This document shows positions 36,451 to 48,945 of a stretch of 64,000 nt of DNA, piece after piece (positions within the stretch are counted from its first letter, which is position 1; every line of letters begins with the position of its first letter). The notes beneath the pieces were generated by a model, which made no database searches, had not been told where the DNA came from, and worked only from the letters and a program-made list of their open reading frames with translations. The translations under genes were made by a program, and so were the position numbers. Source of the DNA: Vermamoeba vermiformis (taxonomy: Eukaryota; Tubulinea; Echinamoebida); assembly GCA_045837725.1 (NCBI GenBank), contig JBEWZL010000121.1, positions 1 to 64,000 of the forward strand. Reading direction: 5' to 3'.

Positions 36451-36495
<45 letters not shown>

Positions 36496-36786
36496 AAAAA
36501 ATGTGAAATTTCATTGAAAGAAAACAACAGTTTTATTACGTTAACTACAGTCAAGCCTGGCGAGCATGAGCCACGACGATGGTATCTCAGAGCTGATGTT
36601 AATGAGACCGATGATTGGTTCTCGCTGATCGAGAAAATTGTGGGGCAATTAGACAAGCACGTGCCCGTCACTTCCGAAGAAGAGCTCAGCCCTGTTGGCT
36701 CTCCTAATGTTAATAATTATAATGTGAATAATAACGTGCGAGGCGGATCTATCCTCGACGATGACGACGATCTCATGCTAAGCTAA
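35808..36786 (+). pseudogene. 5'-truncated duplicate of the TMEM184-like gene
   Basis: Homology with 31125-32136 begins near 35808 (GCGATCATTT) at the end of exon 4 and runs through exons 5-7. All membrane segments are missing. Exon 5 (about 35990-36170) is intact and differs from the parent mostly at third codon positions. Exon 6 has deletions: the parent VYYVENPFDAP becomes out of frame at about 36398-36405, and more bases are lost at 36430-36445. The start of exon 7 is replaced by 35 T (36457-36491). The C-terminal part (EISLKENNSFITLTT to DDDLMLS) is again clean. It is a tandem copy, broken later, with the NTPase gene now between the two. Confidence 0.85.
36457..36491. repeat. T35 homopolymer
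   Basis: An uninterrupted run of about 35 T just after the exon 6 donor of the TMEM184 pseudogene. It stands in place of about 80 nt of intron and exon in the parent copy. Confidence 0.9.
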
Positions 36787-36894
36787 CGTTTTTCTTCGCA
36801 AACAAACTGTAATAAATAAACTTATTTAAACGCATTGTACATATTTATTATTAATAATTCGGAATTTAAGGATGATTAACCATTCGACCAAGAA

Positions 36895-37929
36895 TTAAGT
36901 AGGAAGTTTTTTTACAGCGCGCGCACATCTAGTTTTTGACAACTCGACGAAAAAATCATCATCATCTTCGTCGTCAGTATCTAATTCATTCAATTCTTCA
37001 ATCTGGGCATTGAGCCGTTCGAGAGTCATCGTTTGTCTACGAATGAACTCCTGCGAGCTGGCGCTGAACGGAGGTTCTTTTGAATGCAACGAAGAGGGGT
37101 TATAAACGGTATCAGGGAAGGTATATAGTTGAGCCAGCTCCGAGTACAGCTCCTGATCATAGAGGAAAATATGTTCGATAACTTGACTTCGCACTGGAGC
37201 AAGTTCGAAGGGCTTGGCAAAAAAATCTTGGATTGGCTTTGGTACTGTCCATTCATCCATACTCGAGTGTATTTCTAGGGTGGCGATTGAGTAGAAGTCA
37301 TCCTTGCCCATTTTAACTTCATCGACGTAGATCGTGCACCCCATTTGGAATTCCCGCCGAATAACCGTCATTTCTCCGATGAATATACAAATTTCATATA
37401 AGTGTTGGAGCTTTGTATGAAGCGCCGCATTAATTGATGCCAGTATATCTTGAGAAAACTGGTCGTGTTCCGCCACAAAAAACTTTGCACTTCGGATCTG
37501 GGTGTACGTTTTTGAGAGAGGCTTGTTTAAAGACCACGAGACACTCCCGTCCTCGGTTTCCTTCCGCTTGAGCCAGCAGTTGATTTTTGCAAGAGGGTAC
37601 CCGGGTAAATCCATAAAAGTTTCAGTAAACTTGGTCCGTTTAAAAGGGCAATTCATTTGCAACATTTGCACGTCTTCGGGCGATATAGGAAAATGGATCC
37701 GAGGTCTCGTTTTAGCGAGTTCCGGGATGTCTTGAATACTCGTGCAAAAATCCTTCAAGGAAGTGGTAATAGGAGAGACTGGCTCTAATGCTACTCTTCG
37801 ATGCTCTGCCATTGTGCTTGTGTTTGGTTTAGAAATAAATTGACGACAAAAAAGGTTGTCTTTGTCCGCAATAATTTTTGTTTTTTGCAGGTTGCGCTCG
37901 TTTTCTCGAATCACAATGTATAGGTTCAT
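36895..37929 (-). CDS. Unrecognised protein, ~300-345 residues
   Basis: A single open frame ending at the TAG at 36895. Two starts are possible: 37929 (MNLYIVIRENERN) and 37812 (MAEHRRVALEP). I favour 37812, because the first 25 nt of the longer form overlap a dispersed repeat. The protein is soluble and mixed, with FTETFMDLPGYPLAKINCWLKRKETEDG, SLNKPLSKTYTQIRSAKFFV, and a strongly acidic patch near the end (ELDTDDEDDDDFFVEL). No signal peptide or membrane segment is seen. I recognise no family. It shares a 116-nt divergent promoter region with the F-box gene at 38046. Confidence 0.65.
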   Translation of the reverse strand: MNLYIVIRENERNLQKTKIIADKDNLFCRQFISKPNTSTMAEHRRVALEPVSPITTSLKDFCTSIQDIPELAKTRPRIHFPISPEDVQMLQMNCPFKRTKFTETFMDLPGYPLAKINCWLKRKETEDGSVSWSLNKPLSKTYTQIRSAKFFVAEHDQFSQDILASINAALHTKLQHLYEICIFIGEMTVIRREFQMGCTIYVDEVKMGKDDFYSIATLEIHSSMDEWTVPKPIQDFFAKPFELAPVRSQVIEHIFLYDQELYSELAQLYTFPDTVYNPSSLHSKEPPFSASSQEFIRRQTMTLERLNAQIEELNELDTDDEDDDDFFVELSKTRCARAVKKLPT

Positions 37930-37985
37930 TTACAGTTTCAATGACTGAACTGGGAATACGCTGGTAGGATTGACTAACGCGTCGA
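37905..37985. repeat. Dispersed repeat, copy 1
   Basis: Shares TTTACAGTTTCAATGACTG, AACTGG and GCTGGTAGGA with the copies near 40.3 and 41.2 kb. It is the most diverged copy and overlaps the 5' end of the unknown minus-strand gene. Confidence 0.55.
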
Positions 37986-38045
37986 AAAATTTTTCGCTGC
38001 TTGGTTTTTCGAAAAGCTTTAGCGTGCCGTCAGTAATTCAGGAAC

Positions 38046-40205
38046 ATGTCAAAGAGAAGCCACGAACTCAACGATAAAGATAACGACCGACCGTTAAAAA
38101 AGCAACGTGTATTAGAATTAGATATGAACGAGTTGCCTGTGGAAGTACTTGAGAAGATCTTGATCTGGGTTCCTAAATACGAACTTAAAGGTAATTAATT
38201 AAACTTGATTGACAAAGTGATGCACCATGATATTCTTACTGCAATAACAACAAAAGTGGAGTTACGTATTTTTTCAATTGAAAAATATTTTTAATTAAAT
38301 AGATGTATCTATGGTGTGTCGTCAATGGGCCTCTTTAACCTCGAACCCAATGTTTTGGAAATTATCATGCGTTATTCGATGGGGCGAGAACGTTTATCCC
38401 GCCACCCTAAGCACGGATCAATTGCCTTCGTACGATCCACAGTTCATTGTTCCCCTGTCAAGTAAGAAGCAAGTATTATCCGACTAATTGATGCTAATAA
38501 TATTCTTAGGTGAATGTGGAGTCGACTGGCACTCTTATTATTTAATTCGGTAATCAATTTACGAAAAAGTACAAGCTTTTCCCGATCTTATTATTTTCAG
38601 ACACCACCTGGCCAATTTCTTAGCATTTCGCGGACACAGTGTACGTTCATTAATTTTCATTGTCTGGAAATCTAACTGCTAGCAAAGGATGAATCGGAGT
38701 TAGCAGTCACATCCATTCTAGTTTGTTTGGAGCCCTACGTTCGCAAGGAGACCGACAAAAACCGTCCATTAAATGGAAAAGATGCAAAGAAATCCTATGC
38801 GCAAGTTGCTACGAGAGTCGCAGAGATTTTACTGGATCAAGATCGCGATCCCGAGCTTGTAACAAAGTTACTTGATAGAAAGGATAATATTTATTACAAT
38901 AGTTTTCCGTGGCTATGTACCAGGTACGTACATCGATGATTAAGTGGTGAATCTAATTTAGATTATCAGGCTGTCGCGAATCTGCCACTTATTGCTGCTG
39001 AAACCAATCGACAATTTCAAAAAAAGGGTTTTTCCCAATACATATAATTGGCTACAAAGGTGCTTCGGTTTAATTAAGGAGATGAATCAAAACGATTGCG
39101 ACGTCTTCGCGGAGATGATCCATCAATGGGTCCGATGGGCGGGGTGGGAAAATTCAATTTACGAATGTTATCTGGATACAAAGACCAATACAAGGACTAA
39201 GAATAGAGCAATGCAGCGAGTATATTTTGAAATCGCCAAAGAAAAAATCAATGATGACGTAGATCCGGTAATTCAGCAACGTTATTTGAATTGGTCAATC
39301 TACAATAGAGATGTAATCGAATCAAATAGCGATGGTATTCTGCAATTATTCGAGTAAGTAGAAATCAAATCTAGATTATCGGGCAACTAATTTAATTTAA
39401 TCAGGTTGGAGAAATCAGCATGCCGGTCAAAATATGAATTAATAAGAGATATGGGAGTACAAGGCCTATCAATCGTACTTACTGCCCAAGATCATCTCAA
39501 TGACGAGCATATAATGTTCGTTTATGAAAAGTTTTTATCGACGCTGAAATCATGCCAACAGCGTGACGTGTAAGTATTAATACTTAATGAATCCTCGCCA
39601 GAATTTCTCGCACTTATTTCTAAGAATAATTTTACGCTTTAGGTACTGGTTTGTTTCAAACATCGTCAAATTAGCAAGACGATTGAATATGATCCTCAAC
39701 GATGAAAAATTCGACGATCTCAATCAAACGATACTACGGCGCTTTAGCGGTGAGGATCTTAACCTGACTATAGGCTCGTTCGATATTTTTGGCACTTTTG
39801 GTACTGCTTTTGGCAACCGATTACAGAAGGTAGGAGTTATAATACATGTATTATTGAAATCCGTAATTAATAATTAATCGCTATTTAAATTAGTATTTGC
39901 CTGAATACAGTCGGGTACTTCTAAAAATACGCCACCCAGTTTATCCTGACGAGCCATTTAAATCTCTTATTCAACTAGGTAATTCTGATGTGTAACATCA
40001 ATCAGTTATTTAGTAATAACTAATAATGATACTATTAATTTTAGGGTACCATTCACTTGGTGAAGAATTTACAGCGGAGGCAGAAGCGCTGTGCAAGCAA
40101 AACGGATTTCCAATTTTGAAACGATGTACTTGCCAAGTGTGCAATCACGAAAGGAAGAAGAAAGCAAAGGAATACTTCCAATCTCAGATCAATAAGAATC
40201 AATAG
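38046..40205 (+). CDS. F-box protein
   Basis: About nine exons. After a basic N-terminus (KRSHELNDKDNDRPLKKQR) comes an F-box: LDMNELPVEVLEKILIWVPKYELKDVSMVCRQWASLTSNPMFWK, split by the first intron (38191-38303). The remaining ~500 residues are helical and rich in Trp, Tyr and Leu (RHHLANFLAFRGHS, CFGLIKEMNQNDCDVFAEMI), perhaps an armadillo-like fold. The C-terminus is Cys/Lys-rich (ILKRCTCQVCNHERKKKAKE). F-box proteins are substrate adaptors of SCF ubiquitin ligases; the target is unknown. A CxC..C pattern at the end could bind metal. Confidence 0.8.
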
Positions 40206-40529
40206 TATTCCTTCCAAAGTTGCTGCTTCAACCTGTTCGGATCCGCTAAATTTTTGATTGACACCGGTTTTAAAAAATGCTCTCCTGTTCTGCTAAGGCA
40301 AGGAAGGGGTCTAATTTACAATTTCGATGCAGAACTGGCACTACGCTAGCAGGAAATAACGGCGTAAGTATTTGCTGCTTGATCTAGATCCAAAGAAAAT
40401 TTGACGAAATACATAATCTTTATAGTGATTATGGCCTTTTTAAATTAAGCAAATCAAACTCGATCGACTTACCAAACTTGAACAACGTCGTAAATTAGCA
40501 ATCCAGCAATACATACAACTTGAAAGAGG
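40206..40529. other. Intergenic spacer holding repeat copy 2
   Basis: Convergent spacer between the F-box gene and the small minus-strand gene. No gene is seen. Confidence 0.4.
40316..40412. repeat. Dispersed repeat, copy 2
   Basis: About 95 nt nearly identical to 41150-41258, with a 12-nt deletion in the middle. Shared core words include CTGGCACTACGCTAG and AACGGCGTAAGTATTTGCTG. Located 3' of the F-box gene. Confidence 0.75.
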
Positions 40530-40835
40530 TCATTTATATTCCGGTAGGGCAAAGAACATATCCGCTAGGTTCCAATCATCGTAACAATATTGTTTAGCAT
40601 TTTGTCGGATTACTACTGAAATGCCAGAGCCTTGAGAACGAAGTTTAACTCTTTCTAGTCGTCCAACGCCGATATCTCGGTAGAAATAGAGCTTATCGCC
40701 GTCCTTCTTAGACGTATTGAAATACCGTCCATCAGAACCTATCACGGTAGGAGAGCCCATGTACCAGTTAATCTTCCATTCTTTGTTATTATTAGTGTTC
40801 ACAGGGGTGAAGCCGATAATTTTTGACCAATCCAT
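40530..40835 (-). CDS. Small protein, 101 residues
   Basis: Single-exon frame with a normal ATG (MDWSKIIGFTPVNTNNNKEW). It looks like a compact beta-rich domain: INWYMGSPTVIGSDGRYF, DKLYFYRDIGVGRLERVKL and SGISVVIRQNAKQYCYDDW. No signal peptide or membrane segment is present. I do not recognise it. The regular alternation of hydrophobic and polar residues and the lack of low complexity argue for a real gene. Confidence 0.6.
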   Translation of the reverse strand: MDWSKIIGFTPVNTNNNKEWKINWYMGSPTVIGSDGRYFNTSKKDGDKLYFYRDIGVGRLERVKLRSQGSGISVVIRQNAKQYCYDDWNLADMFFALPEYK

Positions 40836-41313
40836 AAAGCTGTTGCTCGTTAGTTAAAATATCGTCGTTGTGTTCGCTTTAGTCTTTAAACAGATTTGTC
40901 GGTTATTTTGTTTACCAGAAGCTGCAAATTTTGTTAGCAAGGCACAAGATTTTTGGGAGGAAGAACCAAAAAGAAAGCCGCGTAATGTCAAAGGTTAATT
41001 AGAGCTGACGGGCAAGAAAAGTGGTCGGCATCAGAACGAACGAGAAATTCAAAAAGTTGTTCAATAGGAACTCCTCGAATATGAGCGAAGATCGTTCGAG
41101 ACTGGTTAGGCAACGCTAGTTCTCTTGAACCACAATGTATTGGTCTAATTACAATTTCGATGACTGAACTGGCACTACGCTAGTAGGACTGATGATATAA
41201 CGGCGTAAGTATTTGCTGCTTGATCTAGATCCAACAAAAATTTGACGAGTTAAGTAAGACCAATACGAGACAATCATAAAAGGTAAAACGGTTTTTTATG
41301 AGAAATTTCGATC
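40836..41313. other. Intergenic spacer holding repeat copy 3
   Basis: Upstream region of the small gene and downstream region of glutathione reductase. Apart from the repeat nothing is recognised. Confidence 0.4.
41150..41258. repeat. Dispersed repeat, copy 3
   Basis: Same orientation as the copies at 37.9 and 40.3 kb. Lies between the 3' end of glutathione reductase and the 5' side of the small gene at 40835. It includes GATCTAGATCC. Confidence 0.75.
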
Positions 41314-44157
<2,844 letters not shown>

Positions 44158-45328
44158 TTACATTTCTATATCTACACCAGTAGTTTGCGTCTGAGTCTGA
44201 GTGCGGGTAGCACCACTCGGGGATTTAGCGCTGGATCGAGACGAGTACTTCCTGCGAACGCTGTCGAGATTGAAGGTCCATATTCTGCAGAACGAGTCGA
44301 AATATAGAGCTAAAAATAGTACAGCCCAAACGGTGATGTACGGCACAGGGCGGGTTGAGATTGAATCCACGATGAAAAGCAATCCGACAATGACCGAGGC
44401 AAGCTTCGCTACTCCGCTCATAATCATATCTCTATTAACCTAAATATTATACTGTTAACAAAATATACGATGAAGCAGCGAGAGAAACAAAAATAAAAAA
44501 TAGCGGATTTGCTTACCTTCAGCAGCTGTTGCATGCGTCGCTTTTTCTTATCAGCGGAGCTCTTGGCTAATCTTCGCATAATTTTGACGATAGTTACGGT
44601 GTAAAAGATCAAAAATGCGAGCGAGATGCCTGCGTAGAGCCCAGCCAAGACATTAATTATGAGAAAGTTGGGGGTGGTTTTTTTAGTTCATGGCCATTTT
44701 TTTTGCTGGCAATTTTAATACTTTATCATTTAAGAATTACTACTGGGAAGCTATTAAATATTTAGTCGTATTGTCAAATTTAAATTTAATACAGTACCGC
44801 TTGGTGGATTCAACGGTTCAATGTCATTCGTCAACAAAATGAAAGAAGTTCGTTGGATCTAAATATACATACCTCCAGGCTCGGCGATTAATATGCCAAT
44901 AGCACCTTCATCCTGCAGCTTCTTAATCGTAGTGAAATAGCTGATAGGAATCACTTCTATGAAAACAATTTTTCCTGCGACGGATGTAGCGTTCTCTAAA
45001 GCCAACTCTCCGCGAACAGTATCAAAGAAGATGCTAATATCATCACCTACAAATAACAATGCCGTCAATTAAATGATTCATTTTGCCCTTAATCGCGGAA
45101 AAGTTCCGCGCCATCCAAATATTAAAAAAACGAATCTTTCAAAGTTTAAATGCTCGATATATGATTGTAATTCACTATAATCTTACCTTTTTTGAACATT
45201 TGAGCAGTAATGATGCTTGTATTCGCAAGAGGACCGGTTTCCACGACCAAATTACCAGCGGCTGGATTTGCGCCAAGCGCCAGCACCACCACGAGTACTA
45301 ACAACGAGGTCTTAATAGCACTGACCAT
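44158..45328 (-). pseudogene. PA-7TM family copy A, internally deleted
   Basis: It starts with a good signal peptide (SLLVLVVVLALGANPAAG) and the first half of the PA-like ectodomain (DDISIFFDTVRGELALENAT ... GAIGILIAEPGG, about 45047-44873). It then jumps to the family's fifth membrane segment (LAGLYAGISLAFLIFYTVTIVKIMRRL, about 44655-44520) and ends with segments 6-7 and a Ser/Thr tail (GVDIEM). The exons that in copies B and C encode the second half of the ectodomain and membrane segments 1-4 are absent; the sequence at 44660-44870 shows no trace of them. A deletion of about 1 kb is inferred. It could still make a short protein. Confidence 0.75.
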
Positions 45329-45891
45329 ATTGAATAGTATATGACTATAGTTCGCTCGTGTGGTTGTGCGTTTGCGATTTCATATTCGCTGTAACGATCC
45401 GTTGTTAATGAGTTTTTGTCATCGAGGAGCTTTCCATTTGACAGCTGATTGTTTGCCAAATTTAGCTCTTGTTCAGTGAATAAGGATCTTATATGTAGCT
45501 TATTACGTGTCGGTATACCAGCCGTCTGACTGAGAGCTGAGAGCTGTCGCGTCGATCCGCTAAGAAGCTTGAACGCATGCCAAACCGTTATACTCCGCAG
45601 ATCTTGAGTAAATCGTTCTGCGCTAAACAAGGGACTTGGTTAGTCTATATCATTATATAACGGACTAATACAATTTTCAGTGGTGTCGCGTAAATTAAAT
45701 TGCTCGTGCTTCACGGATTTAAATTTGCGAACTTTTATACAAACCACCAAAAAATTCAAACGACATTAAATTTCATATTTCCTAATAATACTTTGCATAT
45801 TAATAGGGTCAAATAATTAATTAAAAATTAATAACCAGAATTTAGAAAGTCAAATTTCGTATGCACGCAAAGCTTGTACGTTTAATGTAAT
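45329..45891. other. Divergent intergenic region
   Basis: Between copy A (-) and the LRR/F-box gene (+). The minus-strand ORF at 45298-45630 overlaps the copy A signal peptide in another frame and is probably chance. Confidence 0.4.
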
Positions 45892-48626
45892 ATGGTTCAG
45901 TTGTTACGTACGTGCCGAAACCGAGCCATAAAGCAGCCAATACTTTAGAAGTCGGTGAATTGTTGGCTTCACATTCTCAATCGATCGTGGAAGTATTCGT
46001 TCGTTTTTTTTGTGCAGGTGAGCACAAAGTGGTGATGGAATTAGATCGCCACGTAACGCAAGATAAGTACCTTGCGTACTTAATTGCTACTCAGAGCAAG
46101 TGGAACATTGATGGTAAATAATTGAGAATAATAAAATTTTAACTGAATCAACAATTTTTTTAAATATTTTAGCCGTGTAATACTGGATATGAAAATCTAA
46201 TTGTATTATCCGTTGCAATTTTTAGAATTAAATTTTGATTTTTAACTTTTTCAATTATTTAGATCTTGCTTCCTACAGTCAGTATGCGCAAATAATTAAG
46301 GCTCTAGAAACGAACAAGAGAGTTAAGCATTTATGTTTGCATTGTGGCTTGCACGGTGGATTAAGGGAGGCAGATCTGTTAAAGCTTGCCACGAGTTTAG
46401 AAGCAAATAAAACGCTTGAAGCCTTGGAAATACGAGGTCAGCAAATACAAATGATCATTAATATGCATATTGACATTTAATTAGGCTTATTTGACCCTGC
46501 TGAACACGCTCTGGCTGAAATTTTCCACGTTCTAGCGCGCAAGCCCAAATTCAATATTCTCGAGCTTTGTATGTTTTATATGGCATATACGACATATTTA
46601 ATAACATTCCTTAGACGATCTAACACTTGCTACATCCGCATGGCACGCTTTTCTAGAGTTTATACGAGCACAGCCACAATTGAAACAACTGACTCTTCTT
46701 AATTTAAATGAATCCCAAGTGATCGAGTTAATGGACGCGTTACAAGACCACAACGAATTAACTGATCTCAATCTAGGAGGTATGACACGTGTCTTAACCA
46801 AGTTGTGAAAACGGACTTATCATTTTGTAGGCGAAAATAGCGGCACTTTAGAGAGCTTGAAAGCAGTCGCACGATACGTATCAAAGAGCACCAAATTGAC
46901 TAGACTCTTTTTGAACGAAGATGATTTGACGGCAACAACGGCGGCTACGGTGGCTGAAGTGATCGAAATAATGCAGAACAACACCAGCTTGTACCACGTC
47001 CCTTCTTATGGAGCAATAGCCACCAGTGAGTTTGTAAAACGGAATAAGGAGGCACATCTGGCTCGGCAAAGTAAGGCCCGTGACGAGATGGCTGCAGCAA
47101 ATAGTGGACGTTGGCAGCCACCACCACTGTTAGCCCCAAGCCTTAGCCTTGACCCGATAATTGAACAACTTCCTAATGATATAATCCGAGTCATACTATG
47201 GCAACTCCCAATCAAACCATTACTTAATTGCAAAAGAGTCGACAAGTGGTTCTACACGTTCATGAACAATGAGAAGTTCTGGCGTGGCTATTACCTGAAG
47301 TTCTTCTCGTGCATTCCTGGTGACATCTTAGCTTTGACAGACATCACCTATGGAGCCAAGTTGATGGCTGCAAGTTCAATGGATGACATTACTACAAGTG
47401 TTTGGGAGGAGATTGTGATTAATTCTTTCAGAGCTCGAATCGTTGGTTCGGATGTGTTTCCAACAAACTATTGCATGCCATCCATGGAGCCAGTCTTCCA
47501 TCAATACCCACAGCTGATTGGCACCAAACAGGCAGAATGTTCAGTCGATGTTTTTCCACCTGACCGATGGTATCATAAGACAAAGGACGCACCATATTCT
47601 AACACATGGTTCACGTTGTTTGCGAATAACGCAGCTGTTTATCACCTTGGTTTTGAGAAGCTGCATGACGGCCAGTACAACGGAATCTTACTACTTGCAC
47701 CTGACTGTCAAGTGTGGCGTGAAAGGTTCACTTACATGGTGTACATTTTTGATTGGTTTTCAGCCAAGAACGAGGCTGAATTTGCAGACAAAATGAAGCC
47801 GTTGTGCGAAGTCTACTTGACAGCTCGTGAAAATTACAATCACTGTTATAACACAATGCAAGAGCCATTCAACAAATACATTGAAGGTCTAATGAAAGAG
47901 GCAGTCAATAAGCGTCATAAAACCATTCAGGCTATCAACTTCAGAATAGAACAGTCTGCTAAAGATTATTGCAGTGAGCAGGGGATTGACCACACTAATT
48001 CAGCATCATTTATCAAAACAGTTGATAGTCTTGCAAGCTATTTCAAAGGTGCATCAGACAAGACATTTGAGACAGAATTTTCTCAGCTAAAGCAAAAGAT
48101 GCCTGTGAGGTCAGCTCTCAATCAAAAGTATGGACTTGACAATGGTCTTTTCCATAACTTTAATACATATTTGTGGAGTGCACCTAATGCTGCAGGCAAA
48201 AAAGATTTCAAAATTCATCAGAGGAACAGAAAACAGTCTAAACCAGTTGGGCATGTAGCATTGATGAAGTTGTATCGTGTAGCATTGAACTTCACTTTGA
48301 TGGCAGTGTTGAAGACTTTTTGGCCAGTTGACATTGACCATCCTGACTGTGAACTCTATCCTTTTATCAAGTGGGTAAAGGATGCTAAGACTTTGTACAG
48401 AGCCATATATTATCCAACTCATTACACTGCATTCAGCAATGTATCTGTTAGTAATGCATCTCCTGCTCAATGGCCATTGATAGCTGTTGGTTTGGCAAAG
48501 TTATTGTTGCCAACTATTATTTCTAAAGTTAATAGATTGATTCAGAAACAAGAAACAACAGAGACGTTTATGGATGAAGTAATTGGCTGTGCTAACAAAT
48601 TTTTAGTGTTTTTCAAATGTCAATAA
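45892..48626 (+). CDS. Leucine-rich-repeat and F-box protein with long unknown C-terminal domain
   Basis: Exons 45892-45907 (MVQLLR), 46018-46113, 46263-46439, about 46484-46568, about 46615-46779 and 46831-48626. The first half has RNI-like leucine-rich repeats (KALETNKRVKHLCLHCGLHGG, LLKLATSLEANKTLEALEIRG, LKQLTLLNLNESQVIELMDAL). An F-box follows at about 47145-47290: IEQLPNDIIRVILWQLPIKPLLNCKRVDKWFYTFM. The last ~440 residues are one uninterrupted exon of unknown fold, Trp/Tyr/Phe-rich (CSVDVFPPDRWYHKTKD, QVWRERFTYMVYIFDWF, KTFWPVDIDHPDCELYPF). The contrast between a finely split 5' half and a 1.8-kb last exon, with more A/T-ending codons, suggests a fusion with an intronless element. It is likely an SCF adaptor. 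Confidence 0.75.
46783..46794. promoter_or_regulatory. Near-match of intronic palindrome (TGACACGTGTCT)
   Basis: Eleven of twelve bases of the recurring palindrome, directly after the donor of the intron 46780-46830 in the LRR/F-box gene. Confidence 0.5.
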
Positions 48627-48945
48627 AATTTAATGCCAATTTTGTTGACACTCTAGAGATCATCTCCAGAGGATAAAAGCAATAGAAGAGAGCGGATCCG
48701 GTGAAAGTGGGCTGCTCAACTAGAGATGCTAGCCTCTGTTTTGCAGATTGTCACAACCAGATGAATGTTAACTTTGCAGTTTAGACTCTATAAATTGTGA
48801 AGGTTGACACTATGATAAAACAATAGGACTATCAGCTTGGATTGTAGACTAAATTTTGCTAAGAAGTTGACAAATTGACTGTTAAGGGCTAAACTACAAT
48901 TTATTTACAGGATAGGACAAAAGAGATCATATACCACCAGTGCAT
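48627..48945. other. Convergent intergenic spacer
   Basis: About 320 nt between the F-box gene and PA-7TM copy B, with no gene seen. Presumably both 3' ends. Confidence 0.4.

Noticed and set aside
45298-45630. 110-residue minus-strand frame
   Set aside because: Overlaps the start of receptor copy A in another frame and shows no family features.
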